Positions 17,378-27,800 of a stretch of DNA of 64,000 bases are shown in pieces. The DNA is taken from the NCBI GenBank assembly GCA_903824495.1, contig CAIJXB010000016.1:1-64000 (forward strand), read 5' to 3'. The notes under the pieces are model-generated. The model searched no databases, was not told the origin of the DNA, and saw only the letters and a program-made list of their open reading frames with translations. Every line of letters starts with the position of its first letter. The first letter of the stretch is position 1. Made by a program: the position numbers and the translations under genes. Source of the DNA: an uncultured Chlamydiae bacterium (GTDB taxonomy: Bacteria; Chlamydiota; Chlamydiia; Chlamydiales; Rhabdochlamydiaceae).

Positions 17378-17398
17378 TCGTTTATTATTAAACGATCA
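17375..17398. terminator. Shared hairpin at convergent gene ends (small lipoprotein / gltX)
   Basis: TGATCGTTTA and TAAACGATCA form a perfect 10-bp stem around the loop TTAT. The lipoprotein TGA is at its left edge and the gltX TAA (17388-17390) in its right arm, so one hairpin serves both convergent genes. T-runs outside the stem are weak. Confidence 0.7.
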
Positions 17399-18890
17399 AC
17401 TCTTTCCCGTCTTTTTTAGCCCATGCTTTTGTCAAAAGGTCCATCTTCTTATTTGAGATTCCACCTAAAAACTCAATCGCATTCAAAAGTCTTGCTCTTG
17501 TACGATCTTTTCCTAAGATCTCAACAGAATCAAAAAGAGGAGGTCCTTGTTTTTTTCCTGTAAGACTTACGTAGAGCATAGGGATGATCGCTTTTTTGTG
17601 ATGGAGGCCAAATACTTCAGCAACATCGCGAGAGGCTTTTTCAATGCCTGTTTTGCCCCAATTTTCTTGCTCATCCAAACTCCAAATGATCGACTGGAGT
17701 GCAAAAGAAACGGATTCTTTGGAGACCCCAGTAGGGCAGAGAAGCTCGTCTGTATATCCTAAGTGGTGGATGAAGAAAAAACCACAGAGTTCAATGAAGT
17801 CAGAAAACGTTTTAATGCGCGTATGACATAGAGGCATGAGCTTGCTCATGAACTCTTCATTAAAGGCCCACTTCTGGATTCTTCCCCAAAGTTTGTCTTC
17901 AGGAATTGTTTTAATTAAGTGTTGCTGATTGAGCCAATCGAGTTTTTGAACATCAAAGAAAGCTCCGGATACACCGATTCTTTTTGGATCAAATTCTTCG
18001 ATGATTTCATCCAGTGAGTACATCTCTTTGTCAGCTTTCATGCTGTATCCCATGAGTGACATGAAATTCAAAAAGGCTTCAGGGAGGTAGCCGCTGTCTC
18101 TATAGAAGAAGATAGAAGTTGGATTGCGTCTTTTAGAGAGTTTTTTGCCATCTTTCCCAAGAAGAAGAGGCATGTGCATAAAAACAGGAGGAGTCCATCC
18201 AAAGCTTTCATACAGCATGATGTGCTTAGGAGTAGAGCTCATCCACTCATCTCCACGGATCACGTGAGTGATTGCCATAAGGTGATCATCTACGACGTTT
18301 GCCAAATGGTAAGTAGGAAAGCCATCTGATTTTAAAAGAATTTGGTCATCGATATCAGCCCATGGGCAAGTGATACGTCCTTTGATCCCATCTTCAAAAA
18401 CACATTCTCCAGTCAGAGGGATTTTTAAGCGGACGACGAAAGGTTGTCCTTCTTTTTCTCTTTTAGCAACTTCTTCGGCACTTAAGTTTCTGTAGCGTCT
18501 ATCATATCCAGCTCTTTGTCCAAGTTTTGCTGCCATTTCTCTCATTTCAGAGAGCTCTTCAGGTGTTGCAAAGCATTTATAGGCTTTACCTTGGTCGATC
18601 AGTTTTTGGCAGTATTCTTGATAGATAGCCGTTCTTTCAGATTGTCTATAAGGGCCGTAGGCTCCACCGACATCAGGACCTTCATCCCAAGTGATCCCTG
18701 CCCATTTTAAGGCATCAAAGATACTTGTTTCATATTCAGGTCTTGATCTGGTTCTATCTGTGTCTTCAATCCTTAAGATAAATGTGCCTTTAAAATGTTT
18801 AGCAAAAATAAGATTGAAAAGGGCCATATAAGCGGTTCCCACATGAGGGTCACCTGTTGGAGAGGGGGCTATGCGTACGCGTACTGTCAT
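17388..18890 (-). CDS. gltX: Glutamyl-tRNA synthetase
   Basis: Class I aminoacyl-tRNA synthetase charging tRNA-Glu. [19 protein letters not shown] carries the HIGH-type motif, [13 protein letters not shown] is the KMSKS-type loop, and [13 protein letters not shown] is the glutamate-binding region. 500 residues from ATG 18890, with AAGGA about 10 nt upstream; the TTG three codons earlier is not needed. Its neighbours tsp and euo fit the chlamydial gltX-euo region as I recall it. Confidence 0.96.
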   Translation of the reverse strand: MTVRVRIAPSPTGDPHVGTAYMALFNLIFAKHFKGTFILRIEDTDRTRSRPEYETSIFDALKWAGITWDEGPDVGGAYGPYRQSERTAIYQEYCQKLIDQGKAYKCFATPEELSEMREMAAKLGQRAGYDRRYRNLSAEEVAKREKEGQPFVVRLKIPLTGECVFEDGIKGRITCPWADIDDQILLKSDGFPTYHLANVVDDHLMAITHVIRGDEWMSSTPKHIMLYESFGWTPPVFMHMPLLLGKDGKKLSKRRNPTSIFFYRDSGYLPEAFLNFMSLMGYSMKADKEMYSLDEIIEEFDPKRIGVSGAFFDVQKLDWLNQQHLIKTIPEDKLWGRIQKWAFNEEFMSKLMPLCHTRIKTFSDFIELCGFFFIHHLGYTDELLCPTGVSKESVSFALQSIIWSLDEQENWGKTGIEKASRDVAEVFGLHHKKAIIPMLYVSLTGKKQGPPLFDSVEILGKDRTRARLLNAIEFLGGISNKKMDLLTKAWAKKDGKELIV

Positions 18891-18923
18891 AGAATGCAAA
18901 TCCTTGTTAGAAAGTAGACGATA

Positions 18924-18951
18924 ATTGTACCACTTAGAACATAGAATGCAA
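18924..18951 (-). promoter_or_regulatory. Putative sigma-66/sigma-70 promoter of gltX
   Basis: On the minus strand, TTGCAT (18946-18951), a 16-nt spacer and TACAAT (18924-18929) resemble a housekeeping promoter, with TGG before the -10 box as an extended element. The gltX ATG is 33 nt downstream of the -10 box. Confidence 0.5.
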
Positions 18952-18999
18952 GGGTTGATTCTAGAGGCTAGAAGCTATTAAAATTTTAAGATGACATAT

Positions 19000-19034
19000 A
19001 AAAAGGCCCTTATGAAATTCATAAGGGCTTTTTG
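19000..19034 (-). terminator. Rho-independent terminator of tsp
   Basis: CCCTTATG and CATAAGGG form a stem around a short AT loop, flanked by AAAAAG on the left and CTTTTTG on the right, so a U-run follows on the minus strand. It lies just beyond the tsp stop at 19046. Confidence 0.8.
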
Positions 19035-19045
19035 TTAATAGTAAA

Positions 19046-20983
19046 TTATCGTTTTGAGGTATTTGAGAGGTAAATCAGATCAGACATGACGTTGATTGCT
19101 TCTGTCAGTTGAAGATCGTTTTGTCCAAACAATTCTAAAGGCTCTTTGCCTTCTTCTGTTTTAGCAATCTCTTTTAGAAAACTTTGATAGTTTTTATCAG
19201 CTTCGATCCTTTTAGAAGAGTTGGCCTTCAACGTTTCTAAATAGGGGGTATAGGTTGATAAAACTGTTTGTCTGCCTGAATGGTAGAGGTTTTGTAATTG
19301 GATCTGGTGGAAGGTAGAAAGATCAGAAAGATCATCTTCTAAACTAGAGGCAATTTGGTCTGTAGAAACAGGGAATTTAGAGTGTTTTTCACCAAATTCC
19401 ATCTGAGAAAAAGCTCCAGGAACTTGAATGTCTGCAATCACGCCTACAAGTTGGGGGCTTTTCCCGGACGCTGTGTAGTAACGACCTCTTGTGACTTTAA
19501 ACTCTCCCTTAGGGTTTACTTTACCATAGTTAGAAGACTCTAAAGTAAAGGTTTGAAAGGTTCCTTTTCCAAAGGTTTCTGGATCGCCGACAACAAAGGC
19601 TCTTCCGTATTCTTGAAGGGTTTGTGCAACGATTTCAGAAGCAGAGGCGCTTGCTCTATTAGTAAGAACAAGAAGAGGTCCATCCCATTGTTTCTTTTCT
19701 TCTAAATTGCGAAGTCGCTGAATGGCTCCCGAGTTGTCTTTTACAGATACAACAACGCCTTTATCTATAAAGAGTCCTGTTACTGCTACAGCTTGATTTA
19801 AGACTCCTCCGGAATTATTGCGAAGGTCTAAAATGACCCCTTTAAGATTATGGTTTTTCTTAAAATCATCTAAGGCTTTAGCAATGTCTTTGGCTGACGA
19901 TGTGCTGTTATCTTGATAGAAAGAAAATAGATGAACAATTGCAATATGGCCATCGCCAAAAGGGTGTTCGGAGGTTTCTAGGCGAGACTCTTTTAAAACA
20001 ACCTCTCCGCGGATGATCTCAATTTCGAGCTTGTCTTCGGATTCAGATTCGCCGCTTCCGGTCTTTCTAAGAACGGTGAGCTGTACAGGTGTTCCTTGCT
20101 GTCCGCGAATGAGTTCTACAGCGTCAGAAATTTCCATTCCAACAATAGGCTCTTTATCGACTGCAATAATTTTATCGCCGAGCTTTAGCTTATTATCAGC
20201 GCCGGCTGGGCCGCCATCTAAAAGTCTCATAATAGTAAGGCCGTTGAGGTCATCTTTCAGCTGAGCTCCGATTCCATAGAGCTTTTGCTGAACTTGGATC
20301 ATGAACTGGTTGGCTTCTGATGGGGTAAAATAGGCGGTTTGAGAATCTAAAGAGGCGCTTGTTGACTTAAGTACATAAGCTAGAACGGTTTTTGTTCTTT
20401 CTGATGCTGATTTGCCAAGTAGCTCTTCTTCGCGATTTAGCCTTCTTTTTTGTAGTTTGAGGAGAAACTGCTCTTTGTCGGAATTACTGAGTTTTTCGGC
20501 CGTTTCTAGCTGCAGGGCCTTAATGCGTAAAATCCTATTTTTAAGCTCTTCTTCGGTCTTAACCCAGGTTAAATCCTTAAATTCGGAAGGTTTGACCTGT
20601 TTGGGCATATCCATCTTAGAAATGTCATTTTCGAGGGTATTTCTACGGGCAATGGCCTTTTCTATGGATGCGTGGAGGGTCATAAAGTCCGTAAAGTCCG
20701 CTTGCTGAACATGTTGTAGCGTTTGCTGCAAGAGTTCTTGTGAGGGAGACGACCACTCAAGCACTTCACCTTCAAGGAAATACGTCTTTAAAGGGTCTAT
20801 TTCATCTAAATAGTTCGTAAAAGTTCTTTGAATGAGCTCTTCAGAAAGCTTTTGATAGCTCACATGAGCCCTTAGGATCTCCTGAATCTTATTTTTGGTA
20901 TCCTGAGGGGTCAGGGAGGGGGGCTTAGCAAGGCAAAGGGACTGCAGGCAAAGAAGGAATAAAAAGAAGATTCTATAGAGCAT
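19046..20983 (-). CDS. tsp: Tail-specific (carboxy-terminal processing) protease, S41 family
   Basis: 645 residues from ATG 20983 (GAGGAAA just upstream). MLYRIFFLFLLCLQSLCLA is a signal peptide, so it acts in the periplasm. An N-terminal Tsp/NlpI-interaction-like helical region is followed by a PDZ domain (about residues 240-330; YGIGAQLKDDLNGL to GIRGQQG-type residues) and the S41 core: VILDLRNNSGGVLNQA, the nucleophile Ser in RASASASEIV and the Lys in FGKGTFQT. Length and layout match chlamydial Tsp (CT441). It degrades periplasmic proteins from their C-termini. Confidence 0.93.
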   Translation of the reverse strand: MLYRIFFLFLLCLQSLCLAKPPSLTPQDTKNKIQEILRAHVSYQKLSEELIQRTFTNYLDEIDPLKTYFLEGEVLEWSSPSQELLQQTLQHVQQADFTDFMTLHASIEKAIARRNTLENDISKMDMPKQVKPSEFKDLTWVKTEEELKNRILRIKALQLETAEKLSNSDKEQFLLKLQKRRLNREEELLGKSASERTKTVLAYVLKSTSASLDSQTAYFTPSEANQFMIQVQQKLYGIGAQLKDDLNGLTIMRLLDGGPAGADNKLKLGDKIIAVDKEPIVGMEISDAVELIRGQQGTPVQLTVLRKTGSGESESEDKLEIEIIRGEVVLKESRLETSEHPFGDGHIAIVHLFSFYQDNSTSSAKDIAKALDDFKKNHNLKGVILDLRNNSGGVLNQAVAVTGLFIDKGVVVSVKDNSGAIQRLRNLEEKKQWDGPLLVLTNRASASASEIVAQTLQEYGRAFVVGDPETFGKGTFQTFTLESSNYGKVNPKGEFKVTRGRYYTASGKSPQLVGVIADIQVPGAFSQMEFGEKHSKFPVSTDQIASSLEDDLSDLSTFHQIQLQNLYHSGRQTVLSTYTPYLETLKANSSKRIEADKNYQSFLKEIAKTEEGKEPLELFGQNDLQLTEAINVMSDLIYLSNTSKR

Positions 20984-21289
20984 CGTTTCCTCGTAATAGG
21001 TATTCTTAAATTGAGCATAAATCAACGCTAAACTTTAAATCTATTAAAAACAGCAGGTTGCTTCAGTAATGGTGGTTTTTTCTATTTTTTTGTGAAATAA
21101 AACAAGCAAAACCTTGATTTAAATTCAATTTTATGTCAAAATTATTAATCAAAGCAAAAACATGTGACACTAAAATGTAAGAAGAAATAAAAAATATTTC
21201 TTACCTAAAGAATAAAGTGTTACTAGGTTATAAATTTTTTTAGAAGAAAAAAGTTATATTTTATAATTTTTGACACAGAGGACCAAAAA
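20984..21289 (+). promoter_or_regulatory. AT-rich 306-nt region between tsp and euo
   Basis: No gene is visible. It must hold the tsp and euo promoters. A hairpin GTAAGAA...TTCTTAC lies at 21177-21204. TATAAT at 21262-21267 is a possible euo -10 box, with start about 7 nt downstream and no good -35 box. GAGGA (21278-21282) is the euo ribosome site. Several A/T tracts could bend DNA. Confidence 0.4.
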
Positions 21290-21745
21290 ATGGAGAAGGA
21301 AAACAATCATTTTACTGGCATGGAAACTGCTGGCGATTCATCTCGCAAGAAAGTTGTTTCTATTACGGAAGCTGCTAGGATCAACAATGTAACTAGACAA
21401 GCTATTTACGTTGCGATTAAGCAAAGAAAACTAAAAGCTTATAAAGACACAACAAGATGGACTATTGATTTAGATGATCTCGAGTCGTACAGAAAGCAAA
21501 AGTATTCAAGAACTAAATCGATGTTTGATGGAGAGCTTCTTTTTGACAACCAAAAAGGTTTCTTCTCTGTGAACCAAGCAGCAAAGATGCTTGGCGTCCC
21601 AGCTCAGAAAATTTATTACGCTACTAGAGTAGGTCTTCTAAAGGCTTCTCGTAAGGGAGCAGCATGGGTTATTCACTCAAGTGATATCCAGCTCTATAGA
21701 GAGACTTATCTAAGCTCTAGCGAAAGTGGTACAGAAGTAGTTTAA
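21290..21745 (+). CDS. euo: EUO-like developmental transcription regulator
   Basis: 151 residues with two excisionase/MerR-type helix-turn-helix units: VSITEAARINNVTRQAIYVA (about 24-43) with RWTIDLDDLESYRKQK, and FSVNQAAKMLGVPAQKIYYA (about 94-113) with AAWVIHSSDIQLYRETY. This matches EUO of Chlamydia, a master repressor of late genes during the replicating stage. The acidic N-terminus and short C-terminus are shorter than the 183-residue C. trachomatis form. Its neighbours gltX, recJ and secDF agree with the CT445-CT448 order as I recall it. Two hairpin terminators follow. Confidence 0.88.
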   Translation: MEKENNHFTGMETAGDSSRKKVVSITEAARINNVTRQAIYVAIKQRKLKAYKDTTRWTIDLDDLESYRKQKYSRTKSMFDGELLFDNQKGFFSVNQAAKMLGVPAQKIYYATRVGLLKASRKGAAWVIHSSDIQLYRETYLSSSESGTEVV

Positions 21746-21766
21746 TACAAAACTACTTCTTTTTTG
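21733..21766 (+). terminator. Rho-independent terminator of euo
   Basis: AGAAGTAGTTT (21733-21743) pairs perfectly with AAACTACTTCT (21750-21760) around a 6-nt loop and is followed by TTTTTTG. The euo TAA lies at the top of the stem. Confidence 0.88.
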
Positions 21767-21771
21767 TTTTT

Positions 21772-21811
21772 ACCGCCCATTTGGTTTACGCTAAATGGGC
21801 GGTGATTTTTT
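21772..21811. terminator. Second hairpin, convergent euo / rlmD ends
   Basis: ACCGCCCATTT (21772-21782) pairs perfectly with AAATGGGCGGT (21793-21803) and is followed on the plus strand by GATTTTTTT. It overlaps the end of the minus-strand methyltransferase gene (stop at 21786-21788), so it probably stops both transcripts; the T-run suits the plus strand. Confidence 0.8.
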
Positions 21812-23084
21812 TACGCACAAGCCTAGCCGTCACTTCAACGTGAGTTGTTTGCGGAAACATATCAAAAGCCTGAAGATCATCTAATTCAAATCCTTCTAAA
21901 GCCAAATGAGCCAAGTCTCTTGCAAGAGTTGGCGGATTGCACGATATATACGTAATCACTTCAATCGATGAGTTTTTGAGCTCTTTGAGTATCTCTGGAG
22001 CAATGCCTGCTTTGGGAGGATTGAGTATAAGGGCATCTGGTTTGAAAGATTTAAGTATCTTGCGCGTGGCTCCTTCTGCTGAGTCGCAGACGAATTCAGC
22101 GTCTTCTATGTGGTTTTGCTTAGCATTTTGATTAGCTAGCTCTATCGATATAGGGTTCAATTCGACCCCTATTACTTTTTTTCCATCTTTAGCTAAAAGA
22201 AGGCTAGAAATCCCTATCCCACAATACAGATCCAAAATTTTCTTACTATGACTGTTAGATTTAAGAGTCCAATCGTAGATGAGGCCACTTTGCTCAGGAT
22301 GGTTTTGCACAAATCCAAAAGGAGAGTAAGTAAAGGTGAGATCGTTATGAATGAAGGATGGGCCTATATCGCCAGATTCTAAAAGCTGCGTAGGTGTCTT
22401 TAAAATCCATCCAGCAATAGAAGGATTGGATGAGAGTGTATTTTTGAGACGCTCTTGTTCTTTAACAGGAATAGGGGAAAGAAGGCTGCAAGTAATGAGA
22501 TAGCGCTCTTTAGAGTGCTTGATGATTTTTATGATAGACTCAGAAAGAGGAAGTGTAGGATCTACTTTGGAAAAAACATCTTGTAAAAAGGGGATGATCG
22601 GATGGTTCTTTTCATCAGCTTCAAGTAATAGGCATGAGTTAACAGGAATATGAGACCCATCTACTGTTGTAAAGCCTAATTTGAACGATTTACCTGAGAG
22701 TTTTAGCTTAAGAGAAATATGTCTGCGATATCCAAAAGGAGTGGATGAAGGGGTGACAGGAGGAACTGGATAATGAATATTCCCAATTCTTCTTAGAGAA
22801 TCTTGCACAAACTTTTGTTTGAGCTCCAGTTGCAACCGATACGAAGCATGCTGCAACTGACATCCTCCACACTTTCCAAAATAGGGACAAGGAGGAGTGA
22901 CACGATCGGGACTTTTTTCTACAATGGTCTGTAGTTTAGCTTTCGCAAAATTTTTCTTTTTTTGAATGATGTCTACTTCAACAAGCTCACCAGGAAGTGT
23001 AAAGGGAACAAAGACGGCAAGTCCGTAGATCCTACCAACCCCATCTCCTCCGAATGCTACGTTATGAATAGAGCACTGGTTCAT
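21786..23084 (-). CDS. rlmD: TrmA/RlmD-family 23S rRNA (uracil-5) methyltransferase
   Basis: 432 residues. An N-terminal TRAM-like domain (GDGVGRI...FVPFTLPGELVEV) is followed by CPYFGKCGGCQLQ, the iron-sulfur cysteines of RlmD-type enzymes. The SAM site is ILDLYCGIGISSLLLA, ALILNPPKAG is motif IV, and ISCNPPTLARDL holds the catalytic Cys. The family methylates U1939 and/or U747 of 23S rRNA; which of the two is not readable. Its start overlaps the recJ stop by 4 nt, so recJ and this gene are translationally coupled. Confidence 0.9.
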   Translation of the reverse strand: MNQCSIHNVAFGGDGVGRIYGLAVFVPFTLPGELVEVDIIQKKKNFAKAKLQTIVEKSPDRVTPPCPYFGKCGGCQLQHASYRLQLELKQKFVQDSLRRIGNIHYPVPPVTPSSTPFGYRRHISLKLKLSGKSFKLGFTTVDGSHIPVNSCLLLEADEKNHPIIPFLQDVFSKVDPTLPLSESIIKIIKHSKERYLITCSLLSPIPVKEQERLKNTLSSNPSIAGWILKTPTQLLESGDIGPSFIHNDLTFTYSPFGFVQNHPEQSGLIYDWTLKSNSHSKKILDLYCGIGISSLLLAKDGKKVIGVELNPISIELANQNAKQNHIEDAEFVCDSAEGATRKILKSFKPDALILNPPKAGIAPEILKELKNSSIEVITYISCNPPTLARDLAHLALEGFELDDLQAFDMFPQTTHVEVTARLVRKKITAHLA

Positions 23085-24811
23085 TTGGAATTTTCTATGA
23101 TTTGAATGTCTCGTATCTGGAGCTGAATACTCGACTTGTTTAAGAAGTTATTGATGTGAGGAGTAAAGGCGATATGCAAGGTAAGATTCTTTTTAGAGAG
23201 CATCCCTTTTTTCTCTGCCATTCCAAAACCGATCCCTTCAAGTAAGCGATCATCTTGTTCTAAATAGAGCTTTAAGTGTGTTTTCCCAACAACCTTAGGT
23301 GGCCAAATTTGCTTGGCTTGGCAGTAAAGAACAGGCGATGGATTTTCGTTGCCAAAAGGCTCTAGCAAGTTCAAAGATTCCATGAAATCAAAGGTGAGAT
23401 CTTTAAAGTGGATCTTAGCATCTATAAAGAGCTTTGTGATGATGTCTTGGTCTTGTAGCTTCGCATTTGCAGCGGCAATGAAATTCTGTTTAAATTCTTC
23501 GATGTTCTCTTCTTTGATAGAAAGCCCGGCAGCAAAATCGTGCCCTCCAAAATTTTCTAATAAAGAGGCATTGTCTCTTAGATGAGTAAGAAGTGGGAAC
23601 TCTGGGATGGTTCGAATGGAGCCTTTTCCAACACCGTTATCAATGGCAATGATAATGGTCGGGCGATTGTATTGCTTTGCAATACGCGCTGTAATGATCG
23701 GAATAATCCCCGGATGCCATTTATCAGAAACAAGAATCAAAGCTTTTTCTTTGAGAATTTGAGGGTTTTCAGCAATATAGTTTTCTATGTCTTCTGCGTT
23801 CTTTCTCTCAATTTTCTGTCTTTCAGAATTGTTTAAATCAAGTTCCTTGGCAAGAGCTTCGGCCATTACAGGATCCCTAATGAGCAAGAGCTCGACGCCT
23901 TTAATGGGGTCAGCAATTCTTCCTAAGCTATTGAGTCTCGGAGCTATTTTTGAGGCGATATCAATAGGGGAAATTTCTCCCGGTTTTACATCACACACAG
24001 AAAAAAGCTTAGCAAGGCCGAGGCGTTTATTTTTGCGGAGTTGTTTGAGTCCATAACGAACTAAAATTCGGTTCTCTCCAATTAAAGAACCCATGTCAGC
24101 GATGGTTCCAAGAGCAACGAGGTCTAGGTATTTTTTTAAATCTATTTTGGGAGGACTAAATTCTTCTTGAGCCGATAAGAAGTTTGTAAAAGCATGAGCC
24201 AGCTTAAATGCGACTCCAACACCTGTAAGGTTGCGGTCAGGATAGGTGCTATTGAGCAGTTTTGGATTTAAAGTAGCGATGCAGTGGGGTAGTTTCGCTG
24301 TTGGTTCATGGTGGTCTGTGATAATGACATCGATGTTTTCTTCGATAGCACTTGCAATTTCAGCAGCAGCTGTAATGCCGCAATCGACTGTAATCAGAAG
24401 TTTGCACCCGTTTTTCTTAGCGTAGTCCAAAGCATCATGAATGGGGCTTAATTTAAGGGAAGCTCTATTGGATACATAGAAAAACACGCGTCCGCCTACA
24501 TAGCGAAAAAACTCAGTAAGAAGCGCTGTTCCAGTCATCCCGTCTACATCATTGTCTCCATAGATCAAGATGGGTTCATGGTTTTTTATAGCATGAAAAA
24601 TACGTTCAACGGCCTTGTCCATGTCAGGAAAAAGCTGAGGGTCGTGGAGGTTAGGAAGCTTAGCGTAGAGATATTCATGGATCTGCTCCACACTTGTAAA
24701 CCCACGAGAAGCTAATACTTCTGCGGTAACAGGGTGAATGCTGAATTCTTTGATGATAGTCTGTACCCAAGTTGGATCGGTCTTAGGATATATCCAGATG
24801 GGGTGCGACAT
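23081..24811 (-). CDS. recJ: Single-stranded-DNA exonuclease RecJ
   Basis: 576 residues. 5'-3' exonuclease for recombination and mismatch repair. DHH motifs are clear: ILIYGDNDVDGMTGTALL, LLITVDCGIT, DVIITDHHEP, and further on the DHHA1 motif NFGGHDFAAGLSIKEEN. The C-terminal OB-like domain (about 460-576) is present. It is the promoter-proximal gene of the recJ-rlmD pair, downstream of secDF on the same strand, as in the CT447-CT448 order as I recall it. Confidence 0.94.
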   Translation of the reverse strand: MSHPIWIYPKTDPTWVQTIIKEFSIHPVTAEVLASRGFTSVEQIHEYLYAKLPNLHDPQLFPDMDKAVERIFHAIKNHEPILIYGDNDVDGMTGTALLTEFFRYVGGRVFFYVSNRASLKLSPIHDALDYAKKNGCKLLITVDCGITAAAEIASAIEENIDVIITDHHEPTAKLPHCIATLNPKLLNSTYPDRNLTGVGVAFKLAHAFTNFLSAQEEFSPPKIDLKKYLDLVALGTIADMGSLIGENRILVRYGLKQLRKNKRLGLAKLFSVCDVKPGEISPIDIASKIAPRLNSLGRIADPIKGVELLLIRDPVMAEALAKELDLNNSERQKIERKNAEDIENYIAENPQILKEKALILVSDKWHPGIIPIITARIAKQYNRPTIIIAIDNGVGKGSIRTIPEFPLLTHLRDNASLLENFGGHDFAAGLSIKEENIEEFKQNFIAAANAKLQDQDIITKLFIDAKIHFKDLTFDFMESLNLLEPFGNENPSPVLYCQAKQIWPPKVVGKTHLKLYLEQDDRLLEGIGFGMAEKKGMLSKKNLTLHIAFTPHINNFLNKSSIQLQIRDIQIIENSK

Positions 24812-24850
24812 GTATGTAGATCCTTTAATGTTAGTGTATCAGCAAGGGAA

Positions 24851-24886
24851 GAGCTAAGATGGGAACCCTATCTTAGCTCTTTTTTA
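24851..24886. terminator. Hairpin between secDF and recJ
   Basis: GAGCTAAGAT (24851-24860) pairs with ATCTTAGCTC (24870-24879); the inner GGG/CCC can extend it. TTTTTT follows on the plus strand, yet both flanking genes are on the minus strand, where no U-run follows. It probably ends the secDF transcript, but the polarity is odd. Confidence 0.55.
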
Positions 24887-24899
24887 ACCATATTATACC

Positions 24900-27800
24900 T
24901 TAATGGCTGGAGCCATTAAGTGCTATTTTTTGTTGACCATTTTTTTCTTTTTTATGAAAGAACAGCATGCTCGGAGCTGCGATAAACAAAGAAGACAGGG
25001 TTCCAAAGATGACCCCGATCGCCATGACTAAAGCAAATCCGAAAATTGTACTGCCCCCAAGTGCAATCAAGGGGATTAGAACAAGCAGCGTAGTGCCGGA
25101 TGTCATAATGGTCCTGCTGAGCGTTACATTCAAAGCATGGTTAATGACTTGTGTGAAAGCAGATTTTTTCATGTGAATAGAATCTTCTCTGATTCGGTCA
25201 AAGACGATGATCGTATCATTCAAAGAGTATCCAATGATTGTCATTAAAGCCGCTATCGTATTGAGATCTATTTGCACAGGAACCCGAAGGGCATGCAATA
25301 GGCCAATGGCAGCGAGCGTAAACAAGATGTCATGGGCAAGACAGATTGTGGCGCTGATCGCGTATTTGAACTCAAAGCGGATTGTAATGTAGATAAATAT
25401 GCAAACTAGAGCGATAAGAAGACCTATGATCGCGCTATTTCTCATCGTTTCAGACATTTGACCGCTGACTTCCGACCAGTTTTGAGAAGCTGTTTCAATA
25501 GAAGAGTTTTCTATGGCTACATGATTTGCTTGCAAAGAAGAAACGACCCATTCAATTTTTGCAGCGGTGTCTTTAGCATTAGCGGCTTCTAAAGGTCTTC
25601 CTGCAGAGTCAAGTGTTCTACTTAAGAAGATACGCACTTGGTTTGAAGGAGACAGCTCTCTTACTTGAATCTCTTGAGGTTTAACGCCAGATTTCACCAA
25701 AGCTCTTTCTACTGCTTGTCTGTAGTGACCCTCTGAAGAAGGAGTTAACTCTAGGTTCAGAGCATAGCCTCCTGTAAAGTCCATACCGAGTAAAGAGCTT
25801 TTGTCTTTTATTGCAAGAGCGCCACCTACTACAATAAATAGAGCAGAAATCGCAATTGCATGAGGAGCATACTTTAAGAAATTGAAGTTCTTTGCTTTAA
25901 ATATGTTCATCATGGTCAAGGAGCTATTGTTTGGATTTTGGATCCAACCAGCAAAGAAGTACTTTGTCATAAATAAAGCTGTGAACATGGAAGAAACGAT
26001 ACCGATGATCAAGGTGACGGCAAATCCTTTAATAGGACCTGAATCGAAGTTCAGAAGGATTAAGGCAGCAATCAATGTTGTCACGTTCGAATCTAAAATA
26101 GCTGAGAAAGCTTTTTTATAACCTGCGTGTACAGCTGATGCAATTCTTCCAGTTACAGCAAACTCTTCTCGAATTCTTTCGAAGACAAGAACGTTTGCAT
26201 CAACAGCCATACCGACTGTTAAAATAAGACCTGCCAAACTTGCCAAGGTTAAAGTTGCTTCGATGTTTTGCAGTGTTGCCCACATGATGAGCAAGTTGAA
26301 GACAACAGCGATAGAGGCAATGACGCCGCTAAAGCGATAGTAAGTAGTCATTACTGCTAAAACAAGAGCTAAAGCGATGAAAGTAGCCCATATACCGAGC
26401 GATCTTTCTTTGCCACCGAGTTCTGGGCTGACGTTCTTTTCAGATAGGATTTTAGGCATAAAGCTCAAAGATCCAGCTTTCAAGTCAGCTTCGAGCTGGT
26501 TCATCTCTCTTTGAGAGAAACTTCCAGTGATCATGGCGCTGTCTTTTAGAGCAGAATCAAGCGTTGGAGCGCTCACAATTGTTCCGTTTAGAACAACAGC
26601 CATTCTCCATCCTAAGTTACGGGAGTATTTCCCATTAGAAGTCCCTGCAATCTTCTCTTTAGAAAAGGGAAGAGTCCAAGATTGAAGATCAGATCTAGGA
26701 TCAATTTTTAGTCCGTCTTTAGACGTGAAAGAACCTTTGATGTTGAAAGATAGGAAATTTCCTCTGGAAGGATCGTACGATGCATGTACGTTCTCAAGGC
26801 TTGATCCTTCAAGAGCAAAGTTTTTGAAGACAATCAAGAGAGGATGGGTTTGTCCATGCCACTGAGTATAATCATCACCTCTAAAAATAGAGATTTGCGA
26901 CCTTGTATCATCAAACGTGTTCGATGAGTAAGACTCAAGAGGGTTGCTAAGACGGAGTCCATTTTCATAGAGCATTCTTGCAGATTCGCTGCGAGGCTGT
27001 ATCACAGAAGGATCGAGTGCATCACCGTAAAGATGTTTCCAGGCAATGATATTGACTTGCTCTGCATCTGTGCGGTTGCTAATTACAGCTTCATTCCACA
27101 CTTCTTGTAAGAAGGTGCGAGTTGCATTTGCAAGCATGGGGTTGTTGTTTGTGAACTTCTCATTGACCACGTGGAAATACATGGAAGAAGCTTTTACAAG
27201 ATCGGAAGCGGAGAGGTTTTGAGAACCAGGGAAATCTAGTGTGATTAGATGTCCTTCCTGACGCAAGCTGACTTCAGAAACTCCCATTTTGTTCACACGA
27301 GCATAAAGCTCGTTCATGCCTTGCTTAATGTCGGCTTCGTTTGTCACAACGCGGTTATTTGAGTCTCGGAGCTCAATTTGAATTGTCTTTCCTCCGGATA
27401 GATCAAGGCCCCAATGAAGGACTTTACGATCATCTCCTCTGAAATACTTTACAAAGCTTAAATGAAGGTTGCTGAGGAGTGCATTTTGCGTTGGCTTTGG
27501 AACATCAAACTTAGAAGCTCCTTTGATGCTTAGCTGCGCTGCAATGTAATCGTCTCTCCACTTGAGCAAGTCTTCATGAATGCGCGTATCGATTTTGTTT
27601 TCAGTAAGAATTCTTTGCTCGACATTTGTAAACTCGAGAACCGCATACCGTTTTGTCCCTTTGACAGAAAAGTTCTCTCTAGAAGCTGCGAGTACGTTTT
27701 GGAAGTAGTCAGGGGATTCAAAGATGAAATCTCCTGCAAATTCTTTGCTGACGCTGAGTAAAGAACCTTCATATCCCATATAGCCAGATCTTTGGAGCAA

